A stretch of 35,536 nt of DNA from Bacillota bacterium (GCA_023431215.1 JAEYXR010000016.1:1-35536); one strand, 5' to 3'. Positions 16,430 to 26,002 are shown, numbered from the stretch's first letter. A program made the numbers and translations. The notes: generated by a model from the sequence alone, not told the origin.

Positions 16430-17488
16430 TTAGTGTAGATGCTCATAGGCTTCTATGCTGATTTCCTCAAAGGTGCTCATGGTGTTAAACACCGTCAGCG
16501 CCATATTCAGTAAAGGCATCACCGCCACTGCACCTGTTCCCTCTCCCAGCCTCATTTGTGCGGTAATCAACGGTTTTAAACCCAGAGCCTCCAGCACCAG
16601 ATGTCCGGCAGGCTCTGCACTGACGTGGCTGGCAAGCAGATAGTCCGCCGCCTTGGGGCAAAGCCGCACCGCACACAATGCCGCCACACCGGAGATAAAG
16701 CCATCGATGATGCAAGGTTTTTGGCACAAGGCGGCACCCAGATAAAAGCCTGCCATACCCGCTATGTCAAATCCCCCTACCTTTGCCAGTACGTCTATAG
16801 GGTCGGCAGGGTCTGGGCGGTTTGTTTCAATGCCTTCTGTTATCACTGCTATTTTGTGCAGTACCCCCTCACGAGAAAGCCCTGCCCCCGCCCCGGTCAT
16901 CTCCTTTACCGGGCGGTTCAGCAGCACACTGGCCACGGCACTGGAAGTGGTGGTATTGCCAATGCCCATTTCTCCTGTGGCAAACAAATGATAGCCCTCT
17001 GAATCCAGGTGTTGTGCCAGTTTTATGCCATGCTCCAGCGCCTGTATCGCCTGGGTGTGGGTCATGGCAGGGCCATTGCGCAGGCTGGCTGTGCCCGATG
17101 CCACACGGCAGTTGATGATTCGGTGGTCCTCCACCGGGGTATTCATCCCCATATCCACAGGAATGACCTGTGCCTGGGCAACACCTGCCATCTTGCAAAC
17201 GCTGGTGTCGCCTGTACAAAGGTTTTTTGCCACTATGGCAGTTACCTCGCTACCGGTTTGGGTAACACCCTCTGCCACCACGCCGTTATCGGCGCAAAAC
17301 ACTGCCACACAGCGGCTGTCCAGTGCAGGGCTCAGGCAGCGGGTCATGGCACAAATGTCAATCACCGCATCCTCCAGCAGGCCAAGGCTGCCTAAGGGTT
17401 TAGCGATGGAATCCCATTTTAATTTTGCCTGCAAAAAAATGTCTTTATCGGCAGGCTGTATGCTGCCTATTGCTTGCTGTAGGATCAT
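16430..17488 (-). CDS. cobT: Nicotinate-nucleotide:base phosphoribosyltransferase
   Basis: CobT activates the lower-ligand base (5,6-dimethylbenzimidazole or an analogue) to the alpha-ribotide using nicotinate mononucleotide. The 352-residue chain has the family blocks KPLGSLGLLED (30-40), ATGEMGIGNTTTSSA and the C-terminal RLGEGTGA motif with the catalytic Glu316. Its ATG overlaps the cbiA stop by four bases. No genes for base synthesis (bza or bluB) are in the window, so the base comes from elsewhere in the genome or from outside. Confidence 0.95.
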   Translation of the reverse strand: MILQQAIGSIQPADKDIFLQAKLKWDSIAKPLGSLGLLEDAVIDICAMTRCLSPALDSRCVAVFCADNGVVAEGVTQTGSEVTAIVAKNLCTGDTSVCKMAGVAQAQVIPVDMGMNTPVEDHRIINCRVASGTASLRNGPAMTHTQAIQALEHGIKLAQHLDSEGYHLFATGEMGIGNTTTSSAVASVLLNRPVKEMTGAGAGLSREGVLHKIAVITEGIETNRPDPADPIDVLAKVGGFDIAGMAGFYLGAALCQKPCIIDGFISGVAALCAVRLCPKAADYLLASHVSAEPAGHLVLEALGLKPLITAQMRLGEGTGAVAVMPLLNMALTVFNTMSTFEEISIEAYEHLH

Positions 17489-18867
17489 TGCTCCATCTCC
17501 TTTTGATAAGCCTGTGCGGCCAAAACAAACTGTTTGGCAAAATCTTTATTTGAGTAAAAGTACAAATGAGGAAAACCGGCAAAGAGTCTGTCGCTTCCCT
17601 GAATACACTGCCAGCTACGCCCGCTGACTGGCTTTGTTGCAGAAAAGCTTTGTCCGTTGTCGGTGCTGTCGTAGTAATGGAACTCGTGTGCGGCAATGGA
17701 TTCTCCCGCCTTGCACAGCAAGGTATCTCTTTGTGCGGTAAGGGTGATATAGCCAAAGCGTGACAATCTGCCGGTATTGCTGCAGCTTCCCTTGAATACC
17801 CCTACCATGGGGTACCAGGTATTTTGCTCATCGGCAATGGCCTCCTGCAGATACATAAACCCGCCGCACTCCGCCAAAACAGGCATTCTCTTTGCCACAG
17901 CCCGGGCAACAGCACTGCGCATTGCCACATTTTGTGAAAGCCTTTGGGCATATAACTCGGGATACCCGCCTCCCAGATAAAGAGCGTGAATGTTCTGGGG
18001 CAAGGCTGCGTCTTCTAATGGTGAAAACGGCACAATTTCTGCTCCCAGCTCCTCTAGCAGGGTTAAATTTTCTCGATAGTAAAAACAAAAGGCTTTATCC
18101 TTGGCCACTGCAATGCGGATGCCCTGTCCAAGAGGCTTTTCTGTTTTCTCCTCATAGTACAGGGGGGAAGCTGTTTCTGCCAGTTTCATCAGACGGGGGA
18201 CATCCACCGTTAGCCGCAATTTTTCTCCCCATCGGCAAAGCTTGTCTTTCATATCTTCAATTTCGGAGGCAGTAACCAGCCCAAGGTGGCGGCTTTCCAG
18301 CCCAAAGTCGGGGTCTTGGGGAAGATACCCAAACACCTGTACGCCGCACCGTTCCTCCAGCATAGCTGCCAGCAGCTGATACTGCATGGGGCTGCACCGA
18401 TTTAAAATGACTCCTTTTATCATGCTGGGGGCGGCAAATTCCAAAAAACCCTTGAGCTGCGCACAGAGAGACAGGGCTGCCCCCCGTGCATCCAACACCA
18501 GCACGGCCGGGGTTTGGGTTGCTTTTGCGACCTCCCATGCCGACGCCCGGGAGGTTGTTCCCCCCACCCCGTCGTAATACCCCATGACACCCTCGATGAC
18601 GGCAACACCGCATCCGTGGGAAAACTTACCCAGCAGTTGGCATACCGTTTCCTCCCGGGTAAAAAACAGGTCCAGGTTTGCGCCCTTTGCTCCAATCACC
18701 TCTTGGTGAAACAGGGGGTCTATGTAGTCCGGCCCGCATTTAAAGGCTGCCGGTTGATATCCCTGGTGGGTCAGTGCTGCCAACAGTGCGCACACCACTG
18801 TGGTTTTTCCCCCGCCGCTGTTTGATGCGCCAATGAGAATGCGGGGCTGCTCTCTGGTCACAGTCAC
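17485..18867 (-). CDS. cbiA: Cobyrinate a,c-diamide synthase
   Basis: CbiA amidates the a and c carboxylates of cobyrinate with ATP and glutamine. The 460-residue chain has an N-terminal dethiobiotin-synthetase-like domain (P-loop ASNSGGGKTT, 14-23; FKCGPDYIDPLFH, 42-54) and a C-terminal amidotransferase domain with catalytic Cys334 in LAECGGFMYLQ. The frame stays open 69 bases further upstream, but the GTG at 18867 overlaps the cbiET stop as GTGA, lies behind GAGGGGG, and gives the normal family length. It is therefore chosen as the start. Confidence 0.94.
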   Translation of the reverse strand: MTVTREQPRILIGASNSGGGKTTVVCALLAALTHQGYQPAAFKCGPDYIDPLFHQEVIGAKGANLDLFFTREETVCQLLGKFSHGCGVAVIEGVMGYYDGVGGTTSRASAWEVAKATQTPAVLVLDARGAALSLCAQLKGFLEFAAPSMIKGVILNRCSPMQYQLLAAMLEERCGVQVFGYLPQDPDFGLESRHLGLVTASEIEDMKDKLCRWGEKLRLTVDVPRLMKLAETASPLYYEEKTEKPLGQGIRIAVAKDKAFCFYYRENLTLLEELGAEIVPFSPLEDAALPQNIHALYLGGGYPELYAQRLSQNVAMRSAVARAVAKRMPVLAECGGFMYLQEAIADEQNTWYPMVGVFKGSCSNTGRLSRFGYITLTAQRDTLLCKAGESIAAHEFHYYDSTDNGQSFSATKPVSGRSWQCIQGSDRLFAGFPHLYFYSNKDFAKQFVLAAQAYQKEMEQ

Positions 18868-20090
18868 CCTGCAGCCCCCTCTCCGCCGGCACTGATGATG
18901 AAAATGGGGTTTTGCCCTGTCAACATATGGTAGCACCCCACCTCACGGGTACGGCTTACCGAAAGCTGGGTGACTTCCAAATTTTTCAGCCCCAGCTCCT
19001 TGCAGCTTTGAATTGCTTGGGCCAATGTTTCCAGGGCAATGGCACTAACAACCACCCGCACTTGGGGATTTTTGTTTACCACAAATTCCAGTATTTGGTG
19101 CAGACTGCCTTTGCTGCCGCCAATAAATACTGCGTTGGGAACAGGCAAATTCTCAAGGGCAGCAGGTGCCATCCCCGGCACAATGTGCAAATTATAAGTT
19201 TCAAACTTACTTTTGTTTTGAGCAATTAGCTCTATTGCCTCCTGCTCAACTTCTATGGCATATACTCTGCAAAGGGGAGAGACCCTGGCCAGCTCCACAC
19301 TTACCGAGCCGGTGCCTGCACCCACATCATAGGCCACGTCCTCTTGTGCCAGCTTTAGCTTTGCCAGTATGGCGGCACGCACCTCCTGTTTGGTCATGGG
19401 TACCTGTCCACGGATAAAATCCTCATCGGCAATTCCTCCGGTTTTCCAGGGGTGCACCTGTTTTGAAGCTTCCCTTTGTACCCAAAGGGCGCTTAGGGGG
19501 GCAAATTGCTGTTCCCTCAGCTCTGCCGCCGTACCGTGGGTAATACGCTGGTTTGGCAGCGAAAGCTCCTCCCCCACCCATACTTTTGCGTCTCCCATTC
19601 CCGCACTGCAAAGCTGCTGCAAAATTGCCTGTACTGTCAGCCTGCCTCCTGTGAGAAAAAAGGTTTCCCGGCTGAGCATAGCTTGCCCCACCACGTCACA
19701 TTCTACCCCGTGGGCACTTACCAAACGTACATTTTGCCATGGTCGCCCCAGCAGTGCCGCAAAATACTGCACTGTGGTAATGCCGCATAATACTTTGGGG
19801 GTATAGCCCTGTTGCTGCAGCAAGGGTACCAGGGCAGTGGTGCCGCTATAAAAACCGGTATCGCCGCTCATTACCACACAAAGGTAGGTGCAGTGGGTTT
19901 GAGCATTGATGTGTCCAAGAATTTCTGCTGCCTGTATGCCCTTTAGCCTCTGCTGAGTACAGCCTTGGGGGAGGGCCTCCAGCAGGCGGGGGGCGCCAAT
20001 GATTACCTGAGCCTGCACCAGTGCTTCCCTTGCCTCCTGGGTAAGGGTAGCGGCTGTGCCCATGCCCATACCTACAATGGTGATGTTCAT
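18864..20090 (-). CDS. cbiET: Fused cobalt-precorrin-7 C5-methyltransferase / cobalt-precorrin-6B C15-methyltransferase
   Basis: Two enzymes are fused in one 408-residue chain, as in CobL. Residues 1 to about 200 are a CbiE-type tetrapyrrole methylase (MNITIVGMGMG start, SGDTGFYSGT at 75-84). Residues about 225-400 are CbiT, a Rossmann methyltransferase with the SAM loop YDVGAGTGSVSVE (254-266), which methylates C15 and decarboxylates the acetate side chain at C12. Start and stop overlap with cbiJ and cbiA by four bases each. The short N-terminal CobL motif YHMLTGQ-like ending is at the C-terminus. Confidence 0.93.
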   Translation of the reverse strand: MNITIVGMGMGTAATLTQEAREALVQAQVIIGAPRLLEALPQGCTQQRLKGIQAAEILGHINAQTHCTYLCVVMSGDTGFYSGTTALVPLLQQQGYTPKVLCGITTVQYFAALLGRPWQNVRLVSAHGVECDVVGQAMLSRETFFLTGGRLTVQAILQQLCSAGMGDAKVWVGEELSLPNQRITHGTAAELREQQFAPLSALWVQREASKQVHPWKTGGIADEDFIRGQVPMTKQEVRAAILAKLKLAQEDVAYDVGAGTGSVSVELARVSPLCRVYAIEVEQEAIELIAQNKSKFETYNLHIVPGMAPAALENLPVPNAVFIGGSKGSLHQILEFVVNKNPQVRVVVSAIALETLAQAIQSCKELGLKNLEVTQLSVSRTREVGCYHMLTGQNPIFIISAGGEGAAG

Positions 20091-20830
20091 GTTTTCCCCT
20101 CCTTTAGCATTTGCAGTATCTGCTCAAAATGTAGCCCTTTTTCAAAGGGTCTGCGCAATACAATTACCTTCACACCGCACTGCTCTGCCGCCTTAAGCTT
20201 TTGGGTAAAGCCACCGGCAGGGCCGCTTTCTTTTGTTACCATAGTTTGTATTTTATAGGCCTTTAACACCTGAATATTCTGCTCACAGGTAAAGGGGCCT
20301 TTTCCGGTAAGAATATGCTCCCGGGTAAGCCCTGCGGCAAGGCAAAGGCTGACAGATTCCTCCGTAGGCAGCACACGGGCAAACAGCCTGTCTTGCCAGT
20401 TGGGCAGTGCCCGATACTGTATGATTTCCTTGCTGCCTGTGGCGGCCAGCAGGTTGCCCTCTGCCGCTATGGCACAAGCCTGCGCTATGCTGTCTGCAAA
20501 GCAGCAGCCCTGTGTATCAGAGTCTTGCCGCAGCAGCCGCCAATGGGGCAGCCCTGTGCTTTGTGCCGCACTGCGAACATTGCTGCTGACCTCAACTGCA
20601 TAGGGGTGAGTGGCATCCACCACCTGATGAAACCCCTCTGCCATTAGCAGCTTCATCTCTTCTATGCCTAAGCGCCCCACCAGTATATGGCAAAAGGGCA
20701 GTTCTTGGGGCAGTACCTCCCTGCCGTATTCTGTGGCCACACACAGGGTTACTTCCCAGCCAAGAGCACAGGCTTGTTCGGCCAAAAGACGCCCCTCGGT
20801 TGTGCCGCCAAATAACAAAAGTTTTTTCAT
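20087..20830 (-). CDS. cbiJ: Cobalt-precorrin-6A reductase
   Basis: CbiJ reduces the macrocycle of cobalt-precorrin-6A with a nicotinamide cofactor. The 247-residue product starts MKKLLLFGGTTEGRLLAEQA, the dinucleotide-binding N-terminus of CbiJ/CobK. It has the VVDATHPYAVEVSSN block (about 89-103) conserved in this family and a C-terminal TKESGPAGGFTQKL block. The reading frame is open further upstream, but the ATG at 20830 overlaps the cbiH stop as ATGA and gives the usual length. Confidence 0.93.
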   Translation of the reverse strand: MKKLLLFGGTTEGRLLAEQACALGWEVTLCVATEYGREVLPQELPFCHILVGRLGIEEMKLLMAEGFHQVVDATHPYAVEVSSNVRSAAQSTGLPHWRLLRQDSDTQGCCFADSIAQACAIAAEGNLLAATGSKEIIQYRALPNWQDRLFARVLPTEESVSLCLAAGLTREHILTGKGPFTCEQNIQVLKAYKIQTMVTKESGPAGGFTQKLKAAEQCGVKVIVLRRPFEKGLHFEQILQMLKEGKT

Positions 20831-21561
20831 GCCTTTTTTTGATACCCCCGGGGTGTAACCAGCTTGCCGTCTATTATTTTTGTGTCGCTGTTGCCAACAA
20901 ACACCGTACAAAACATGTCCAACTGTTCTTCCCGCAGCTCTTGCAGCGTCAGTACATGGCTTTGCTGACCTGTGCGGCCAATGTTGCGCACCCAGCCGCA
21001 GGCGGTTTGGGGGCTTTTATGCTGCAGCAAAATATCACAGGCCTTTTGCAGATAGTCGCTTCGTTTTTTGCTGGATGGGTTATATAGGCTGATGCAAAAA
21101 TCTCCGTATGCCGCAGCCTCCAGCCGCCGCTCAATCAGCTGCCAGGGGGTCAGCAGGTCGCTAAGAGAAATCACTGCAAAATCGTGAGAAAGGGGGGCTC
21201 CCAAAACTGCGGCGCCGCTTAAAGCTGCCGTAACACCGGGTACCACCTCCAGCTGCGTACCGGGGTATTGCACCAACAGCTCAAACAGCAGCCCTGCCAT
21301 GCCGTACACACCTGCGTCGCCGCTGCACACCATGGCAACGGTGCGCCCCTTGGCGGCTTCCTCCAAAGCGGCACGGCATCTGTCTATTTCTTTGGTCATG
21401 GGGGTAGTCAGCACCGGTGTATGGGGATAATAGGGCCTTACCAAATCCACATAAACGCTGTAGCCACAAATCAGCTCTGCCATCTCCAGCGCTGCCCTGG
21501 CCTGGCCGGTCATCATCTCCGGGTCACCGGGCCCCAGCCCAACCACAAAAAGCTTGCTCAT
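20827..21561 (-). CDS. cbiH: Cobalt-precorrin-3 C17-methyltransferase
   Basis: CbiH methylates C17 and drives ring contraction with SAM. The 244-residue tetrapyrrole methylase begins MSKLFVVGLGPGDPEMMTGQ, with the GLGPGDP loop at 8-14. It has the CSGDAGVYGMAGLLFEL block (about 97-113) and LYNPSSKKRSDYLQ near residue 180, which are characteristic of CobJ/CbiH. The frame is open 13 codons upstream, but the ATG at 21561 sits six bases behind AGGAG and matches the family N-terminus. Confidence 0.94.
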   Translation of the reverse strand: MSKLFVVGLGPGDPEMMTGQARAALEMAELICGYSVYVDLVRPYYPHTPVLTTPMTKEIDRCRAALEEAAKGRTVAMVCSGDAGVYGMAGLLFELLVQYPGTQLEVVPGVTAALSGAAVLGAPLSHDFAVISLSDLLTPWQLIERRLEAAAYGDFCISLYNPSSKKRSDYLQKACDILLQHKSPQTACGWVRNIGRTGQQSHVLTLQELREEQLDMFCTVFVGNSDTKIIDGKLVTPRGYQKKA

Positions 21562-21596
21562 TCCGCTCTCCTCTATCATGAAAATTAGTATTTTTT

Positions 21597-22616
21597 TCAA
21601 TAAGTATTAAAATGAACAGTTATCTCTTTTATTGCCACAGCCGTTGTAACACCGTTTTCAGCCTGTTTTTTCAGCAGCAATTTGCCCCCATGGCTTCCCA
21701 ACACCGCACTGCGTTCACAGACATTGTCCACACCGGTAACGCTTTTGACAAATCCCGAGACAGAAAATTCTCCTGCTACCGCCGCAAGCTCGTGCATGGG
21801 AAAGGTCTTATAAGGTATTTTTCGGTCAGCACAAAATTCCAGAATGCCCTGTTCATTTGCTTTTAAGTCAATGCTGCATGCCAGACCAAAAGCTGCAGAA
21901 TGCAGCCCGGTTTGCGCCAGTGCACCTTGAAAAGCCTCTTCTATTTGTGCTTTGGCGGTTTCTTTTCTGCAGCCCAGCCCCAACACCGCCACCGGGGGTA
22001 CCAGCTGCAGCGCATGGGTTGCATCCTCTGCCATAGGGCTGATGAGCACATGACAGTCGGCCAAATCATTTGTGATGCAGACCCCTCGGGGAAGCTTCCC
22101 CGATACAGGCACCCTGCAGCACACCAAAACCTTCTGCTCAGCCAAAAGCCGAGCCGACACGCATTTGATTTTTTCGGGGTTAACAATCATCAAGGACTGA
22201 GAAATCGCCCAGCTATCTACCGCCCACAAGCCGCTTACATCGGTGGCTGTTGTAATGACAGCTTTTGCACCAATAAGCTCTGCCACCTGCTTTGCAAATG
22301 CATTTGCACCGCCAATATGCCCCGAAAGCAGCGGAATACAATATTCTCCCACTTCGTCCACCACCAGCACCGCAGGGTCGGACACCTTGGATACAATATG
22401 GGGTGCGCAGGCCCGCACCGCAATACCTGCAGCGCCCACAAAAATCAGTACATCTGCCGATGCAAAGGCATTTTTTGTCCACGGAGGCAAGCTCACCTTA
22501 TGCTCCCCTGTGCCAAAGCTAAAAGCCGCAGTATGACCTTTGAAGCTTAGCTGCTGCTCCAGAGTTTGCCCCAGTCCGCATCCTCTTGGGGTAAAGGCGA
22601 TTATTTCAATTTTCAT
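21597..22616 (-). CDS. cbiG: Cobalt-precorrin-5A hydrolase
   Basis: CbiG opens the delta-lactone of cobalt-precorrin-5A, releasing acetaldehyde, a step unique to the anaerobic route. The 339-residue protein has the N-terminal CbiG domain with PLLSGHIGGANAFAKQVAE (95-113), a central linker, and a C-terminal domain beginning at VLGLGCRKET (about residue 210), with FPMHELAAV near 278. Its ATG overlaps the cbiF stop by four bases. It is followed by a 35-base gap to cbiH. Confidence 0.93.
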   Translation of the reverse strand: MKIEIIAFTPRGCGLGQTLEQQLSFKGHTAAFSFGTGEHKVSLPPWTKNAFASADVLIFVGAAGIAVRACAPHIVSKVSDPAVLVVDEVGEYCIPLLSGHIGGANAFAKQVAELIGAKAVITTATDVSGLWAVDSWAISQSLMIVNPEKIKCVSARLLAEQKVLVCCRVPVSGKLPRGVCITNDLADCHVLISPMAEDATHALQLVPPVAVLGLGCRKETAKAQIEEAFQGALAQTGLHSAAFGLACSIDLKANEQGILEFCADRKIPYKTFPMHELAAVAGEFSVSGFVKSVTGVDNVCERSAVLGSHGGKLLLKKQAENGVTTAVAIKEITVHFNTY

Positions 22617-23374
22617 TGTGGGTTCCCCTTGCGAAACTCTGTGGTAAAGGTGGGGTCATACAGCTTAGAGCGCTGATATTGGTCGCCCAAAAAGTCACCC
22701 ACTGTAATAAGAGCCGTTTTGGTAATGGCATTTTCTTCTGCCGTTTGCTGCAGGGTACCAACGGTGCAAACAAATACCTTTTCTTCCGGCCATGTAGCTT
22801 TGTACACAATGGCTGCCGGAGTATCGGCTGTGTAGGCGCCACCTGCCAGCAGACTTTCTACCAAGCTGGGTATCAGCCCCATGCTTAAAAAAATAACCAT
22901 GGTACTGCCGTGAGAGGCCAGCCGCTTCATATTTTCCCGCTCCGGCACAGGGGTTCGCCCTGCCATGCGGGTAATAATAACGCTTTGGCTCACCTTCGGC
23001 AGAGTATACTCCGCCTTCAGCGCCGCAGCTGCTCCGCAAAAGCTGGAAACACCGGGTACCACGCTGTATTCCACCCCGTGCTCCGCCAAAATGTCCATCT
23101 GTTCCCGAATAGCGCCATAAAGACAGGGGTCGCCGGTGTGCAGGCGGACAGTAAGCTGTTCTTGCTGCTGGGCCTTGAACATCCTCTCCGTCACTTCCTC
23201 CAGAGTCATTTTGGCGCTGTCGTAAATCTGGCAGCCTTCTTTGGCGTATTCCAGCAGGGCAGGGTTTACCAAGCTGCCGGCATAAATAATGACATCGGCT
23301 TGTGAAAGCAGCTCTGCTCCCCGTACCGTAATCAAATCTTTGGCGCCGCTGCCGGCTCCCACAAAATAAATCAT
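22613..23374 (-). CDS. cbiF: Cobalt-precorrin-4 C11-methyltransferase
   Basis: CbiF methylates C11 with SAM. The 253-residue tetrapyrrole methylase begins MIYFVGAGSGAKDLITVRGA, the usual start of CobM/CbiF. It has the LHTGDPCLYGAIREQMDIL block (about 78-96), the GVSSFCGAAAAL block and MAGRTPVPERE near 138-148, which distinguishes this group from CbiL and CbiH. Four bases separate it from the preceding cbiL stop. Confidence 0.95.
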   Translation of the reverse strand: MIYFVGAGSGAKDLITVRGAELLSQADVIIYAGSLVNPALLEYAKEGCQIYDSAKMTLEEVTERMFKAQQQEQLTVRLHTGDPCLYGAIREQMDILAEHGVEYSVVPGVSSFCGAAAALKAEYTLPKVSQSVIITRMAGRTPVPERENMKRLASHGSTMVIFLSMGLIPSLVESLLAGGAYTADTPAAIVYKATWPEEKVFVCTVGTLQQTAEENAITKTALITVGDFLGDQYQRSKLYDPTFTTEFRKGNPQ

Positions 23375-23378
23375 AGCC

Positions 23379-24065
23379 CTACTCCTTTACAATGATGGTG
23401 GTAAAATAGCTGCTGTCATCGGGCGCCTGCTCAATGTTGCGATAGATTTGCTCATTGGGGAGACCACAGTTTTGCACCAGCATAGCCTTTTGGGTAAGTC
23501 CCTTTGCAGCTAGTGCCGCCTTAACCTGCGGCAGGGCCTTGCAGTTTTTCATCAGTACACGGGTGCCTTCCAGCTCCAGTGCACTTTGGGTGTCCATTCC
23601 CCCTGCGGGAATAATATGTATAGGCTTGTTCATGGTGGTAAGCCCTGTACCCAAGGCAGCCGCAACAGCACAAAAGCTTGTAACACCCGGTATCATTCTG
23701 ACCGTGTACCCCTGAGCCTGTAAATATTCCATGAGATACGCAAAGGTAGAATAAACCGCAACATCCCCCAGATTTACCATGGCAACGTCCATGCCTTTTT
23801 CAAGATAAGCGGCAATCTTTTGTCCGTTTTCCCGGTGATTTTGTTCCATTGCAGCTTTATCCCGCTTCATCAAAAAAGGCAGCTTTAACACTTCCTTTTG
23901 GCTTAAATCCACAGCCCCTTTTGCTATGTCCAGCGCCAGTGTGTTTTCCCCATTGGTAACAGGGCTTGCCACTACGGGGCAGCTTTGCAAAATTCTCACA
24001 GCCTTCAGCGTCAGCAGCTCCGGATCTCCGGGGCCTACGCTAACGCCGTACAGAACACCTTTCAT
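23379..24065 (-). CDS. cbiL: Cobalt-precorrin-2 C20-methyltransferase
   Basis: CbiL adds the methyl group at C20 of cobalt-factor II/precorrin-2. The 228-residue methylase begins MKGVLYGVSVGPGDPELLTL, with the SAM-site loop GVSVGPGDPELLT typical of CobI/CbiL. It has the AMVNLGDVAVYSTFAYLME block (about 94-112) and IPGVTSFCAVAAALG (124-138). Its ATG overlaps the cbiD stop by four bases. Confidence 0.95.
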   Translation of the reverse strand: MKGVLYGVSVGPGDPELLTLKAVRILQSCPVVASPVTNGENTLALDIAKGAVDLSQKEVLKLPFLMKRDKAAMEQNHRENGQKIAAYLEKGMDVAMVNLGDVAVYSTFAYLMEYLQAQGYTVRMIPGVTSFCAVAAALGTGLTTMNKPIHIIPAGGMDTQSALELEGTRVLMKNCKALPQVKAALAAKGLTQKAMLVQNCGLPNEQIYRNIEQAPDDSSYFTTIIVKE

Positions 24066-25201
24066 TTATTATTCTCCCATTCTTTTATCATGCTTTGTGC
24101 CTGGTCAGTTTGCCCCAACAGGCCAAACCGATTGCTGAAGGTAAGCATCCCCACTTCAAAAGCTCCGCCGCTTCGCCGGTTTAGGGCATTCTGTGATGCC
24201 TGCAAAAGCCCGGCAAGTGTTTGCGGCCAAATGCCCCCTTGCAGCAGCAGCTCTATGCATGCGTCCGCCGTTGCGGCACACATGATGCCCTCAACCGTTT
24301 GCCTGTCGGCTCCGCACAGGGCGGCATGGGCGGCAAACAACTCTGTGCGGCAGTCTGCCACTCGGCTGTGGGTATCCATAATGCTCCCGGCAATCTTAAC
24401 CATCTTGCCGATGTGCCCTACCAGCAGCACCTGCCCAAAGCCATAAACCGCCGCCAAATCCAGTGAGGCTCCAATAAAGTTGGCACATTTCACCACAGGA
24501 ACCTGTACCAGCAGCGGGTACTTTTCCAAAAAGTCCTGCCCGTAGTTTCCTGGGGTTACTATGACCCTCTTATGCCCTCCTGCCGCCAGCATTTTCATTT
24601 CTGTCTCAATGGTATCCACCAGTGCCTGCAGGCTTTGGGGCTCTACAATGCCGCTGGTGCCCAAAATGGAAAGTCCCCCCACAATGCCAAGACCCTGATT
24701 AAAGGTTTTTTGTGCCAGCTCCTCACCTTGGGGGATATCAATGGTTATCCGTATGCCACCTGTGTAAGAAACTTCATCGCAGACTTCCTGTACTGCCCCG
24801 GCAATCATTCTGCGGGGGGTTGAATTGATAGCGGCAGCACCTACAGGTTGGTCTAACCCCGGCTTTGTCACCCTGCCTACGCCGGGCCCGCCGTCTATAA
24901 AAACTCCCTGCTCCGGATTAAGCTCTGCCGACGCAAAAATAAGTGCTCCGTCGGTGCAGTCACAGTCATCTCCCGCATCTTTTTGAACGGCACACCTCAC
25001 CTTTTGGGGTGTGCGGGTGGGTTCTAAAATATCTGCGGTAACAGGCAGCCCCTTTGGGGTGCGGATGGTGACTGAACGCACATCTTTTCCTGTTAAAAGC
25101 ATCTTTGTCGCCGCATAAGCCGCCAAGGCGGCACAGCTGCCGGTGGTATAGCCACAGCGCAGCCGTTTGCCGCTACTGACCACATAATGCTCAAAGGACA
25201 T
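24062..25201 (-). CDS. cbiD: Cobalt-precorrin-5B C1-methyltransferase
   Basis: CbiD methylates C1 in the anaerobic pathway and is a marker for it. The 379-residue protein begins with the family signature RLRCGYTTGSCAALAAYAA (13-31) and contains GGPGVGRVTKPGLD (about 105-118), TGGIRITIDIPQGE and a HSRVADCRTELFAAHAALCG segment toward the C-terminus. The ATG at 25201 is used. A GTG six codons upstream (25219) behind GGAAG is a realistic alternative and would change only the first residues. The gap to the cbiK stop is 30 bases. Confidence 0.94.
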   Translation of the reverse strand: MSFEHYVVSSGKRLRCGYTTGSCAALAAYAATKMLLTGKDVRSVTIRTPKGLPVTADILEPTRTPQKVRCAVQKDAGDDCDCTDGALIFASAELNPEQGVFIDGGPGVGRVTKPGLDQPVGAAAINSTPRRMIAGAVQEVCDEVSYTGGIRITIDIPQGEELAQKTFNQGLGIVGGLSILGTSGIVEPQSLQALVDTIETEMKMLAAGGHKRVIVTPGNYGQDFLEKYPLLVQVPVVKCANFIGASLDLAAVYGFGQVLLVGHIGKMVKIAGSIMDTHSRVADCRTELFAAHAALCGADRQTVEGIMCAATADACIELLLQGGIWPQTLAGLLQASQNALNRRSGGAFEVGMLTFSNRFGLLGQTDQAQSMIKEWENNK

Positions 25202-25231
25202 TTTCTCGCCGCCTTTCACAAAAGACTTCCG

Positions 25232-26002
25232 TCAGGTCAGCACCTCTGCCAAATGACTGCAATAAAGCCTGCGGACAGCGGGATATTCTCCCAAACCACG
25301 CACCACGGTGCGGCAGGCAAATCCATTCTGTGTCAATCTGGTTTTCCAGCTGTCCTTTTCATCGGATGCCATATCATTGGTTGCATGGTCTCCGGCAACC
25401 AGCATCAGAGGAGTCACCAGCGCACCGGTAAAACCGCTATTTTTCAGCGCTGCTATTACCGCATCAAAATCCGGCCACGCCTCTACGGTACCCACAAACA
25501 GGTGGTCAAGGCCCAGTGCCTTGGCACGGCAGTCCAGCGCACCATATACCGTATTGCAAAAATGCGCTGTGCCATGCCCCATCAGCACCAAAGCTTCTCC
25601 GGTTTGGGTGGGCAGCGCCTGTGCCAGGGTGGTAAGCACCGCAATAAAATCCTTGTCACCGGCTAACAGGGGCTTTGCAATTTTTATTTCTTCAAAAAGC
25701 GTACGGCAGCCTTGGGCCTGTGCACAAAGCTTGTCAAATTCCTCGCCGTACAGCAGATGGGTGGGCAGAATAGCAACTCTTGTAATTCCATCCTTGTGCA
25801 TCTGCTTTAGTGCTTCATCCACAGGGGGAATTGTAATACCCCGCCGTGCCAGAGAGGCACGTACCATACTGCTGGTAAACGCCTGATACACAGGCATGGG
25901 GGCAAACTCTTCTTGGATATCATGGCACACCGCGCCAATATTTTTTTCTCTGGTATCATCAAAGGTGGTTCCAAAGCTAACCACCAAAATTCCTGTACTC
26001 AT
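25232..26002 (-). CDS. cbiK: Sirohydrochlorin cobaltochelatase (anaerobic type)
   Basis: CbiK inserts cobalt into sirohydrochlorin, the first committed step of the anaerobic pathway. The 256-residue product starts ILVVSFGTTFDDTREKNIG. The metal-site residues His143 (LMGHGTAHF), Glu174 (GTVEAWPD) and His206 (VAGDHATNDM) align with His145, Glu175 and His207 of Salmonella CbiK. No signal peptide is present, so it is the cytosolic form rather than the periplasmic one. Its ATG overlaps the cbiO stop. Confidence 0.95.
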   Translation of the reverse strand: MSTGILVVSFGTTFDDTREKNIGAVCHDIQEEFAPMPVYQAFTSSMVRASLARRGITIPPVDEALKQMHKDGITRVAILPTHLLYGEEFDKLCAQAQGCRTLFEEIKIAKPLLAGDKDFIAVLTTLAQALPTQTGEALVLMGHGTAHFCNTVYGALDCRAKALGLDHLFVGTVEAWPDFDAVIAALKNSGFTGALVTPLMLVAGDHATNDMASDEKDSWKTRLTQNGFACRTVVRGLGEYPAVRRLYCSHLAEVLT

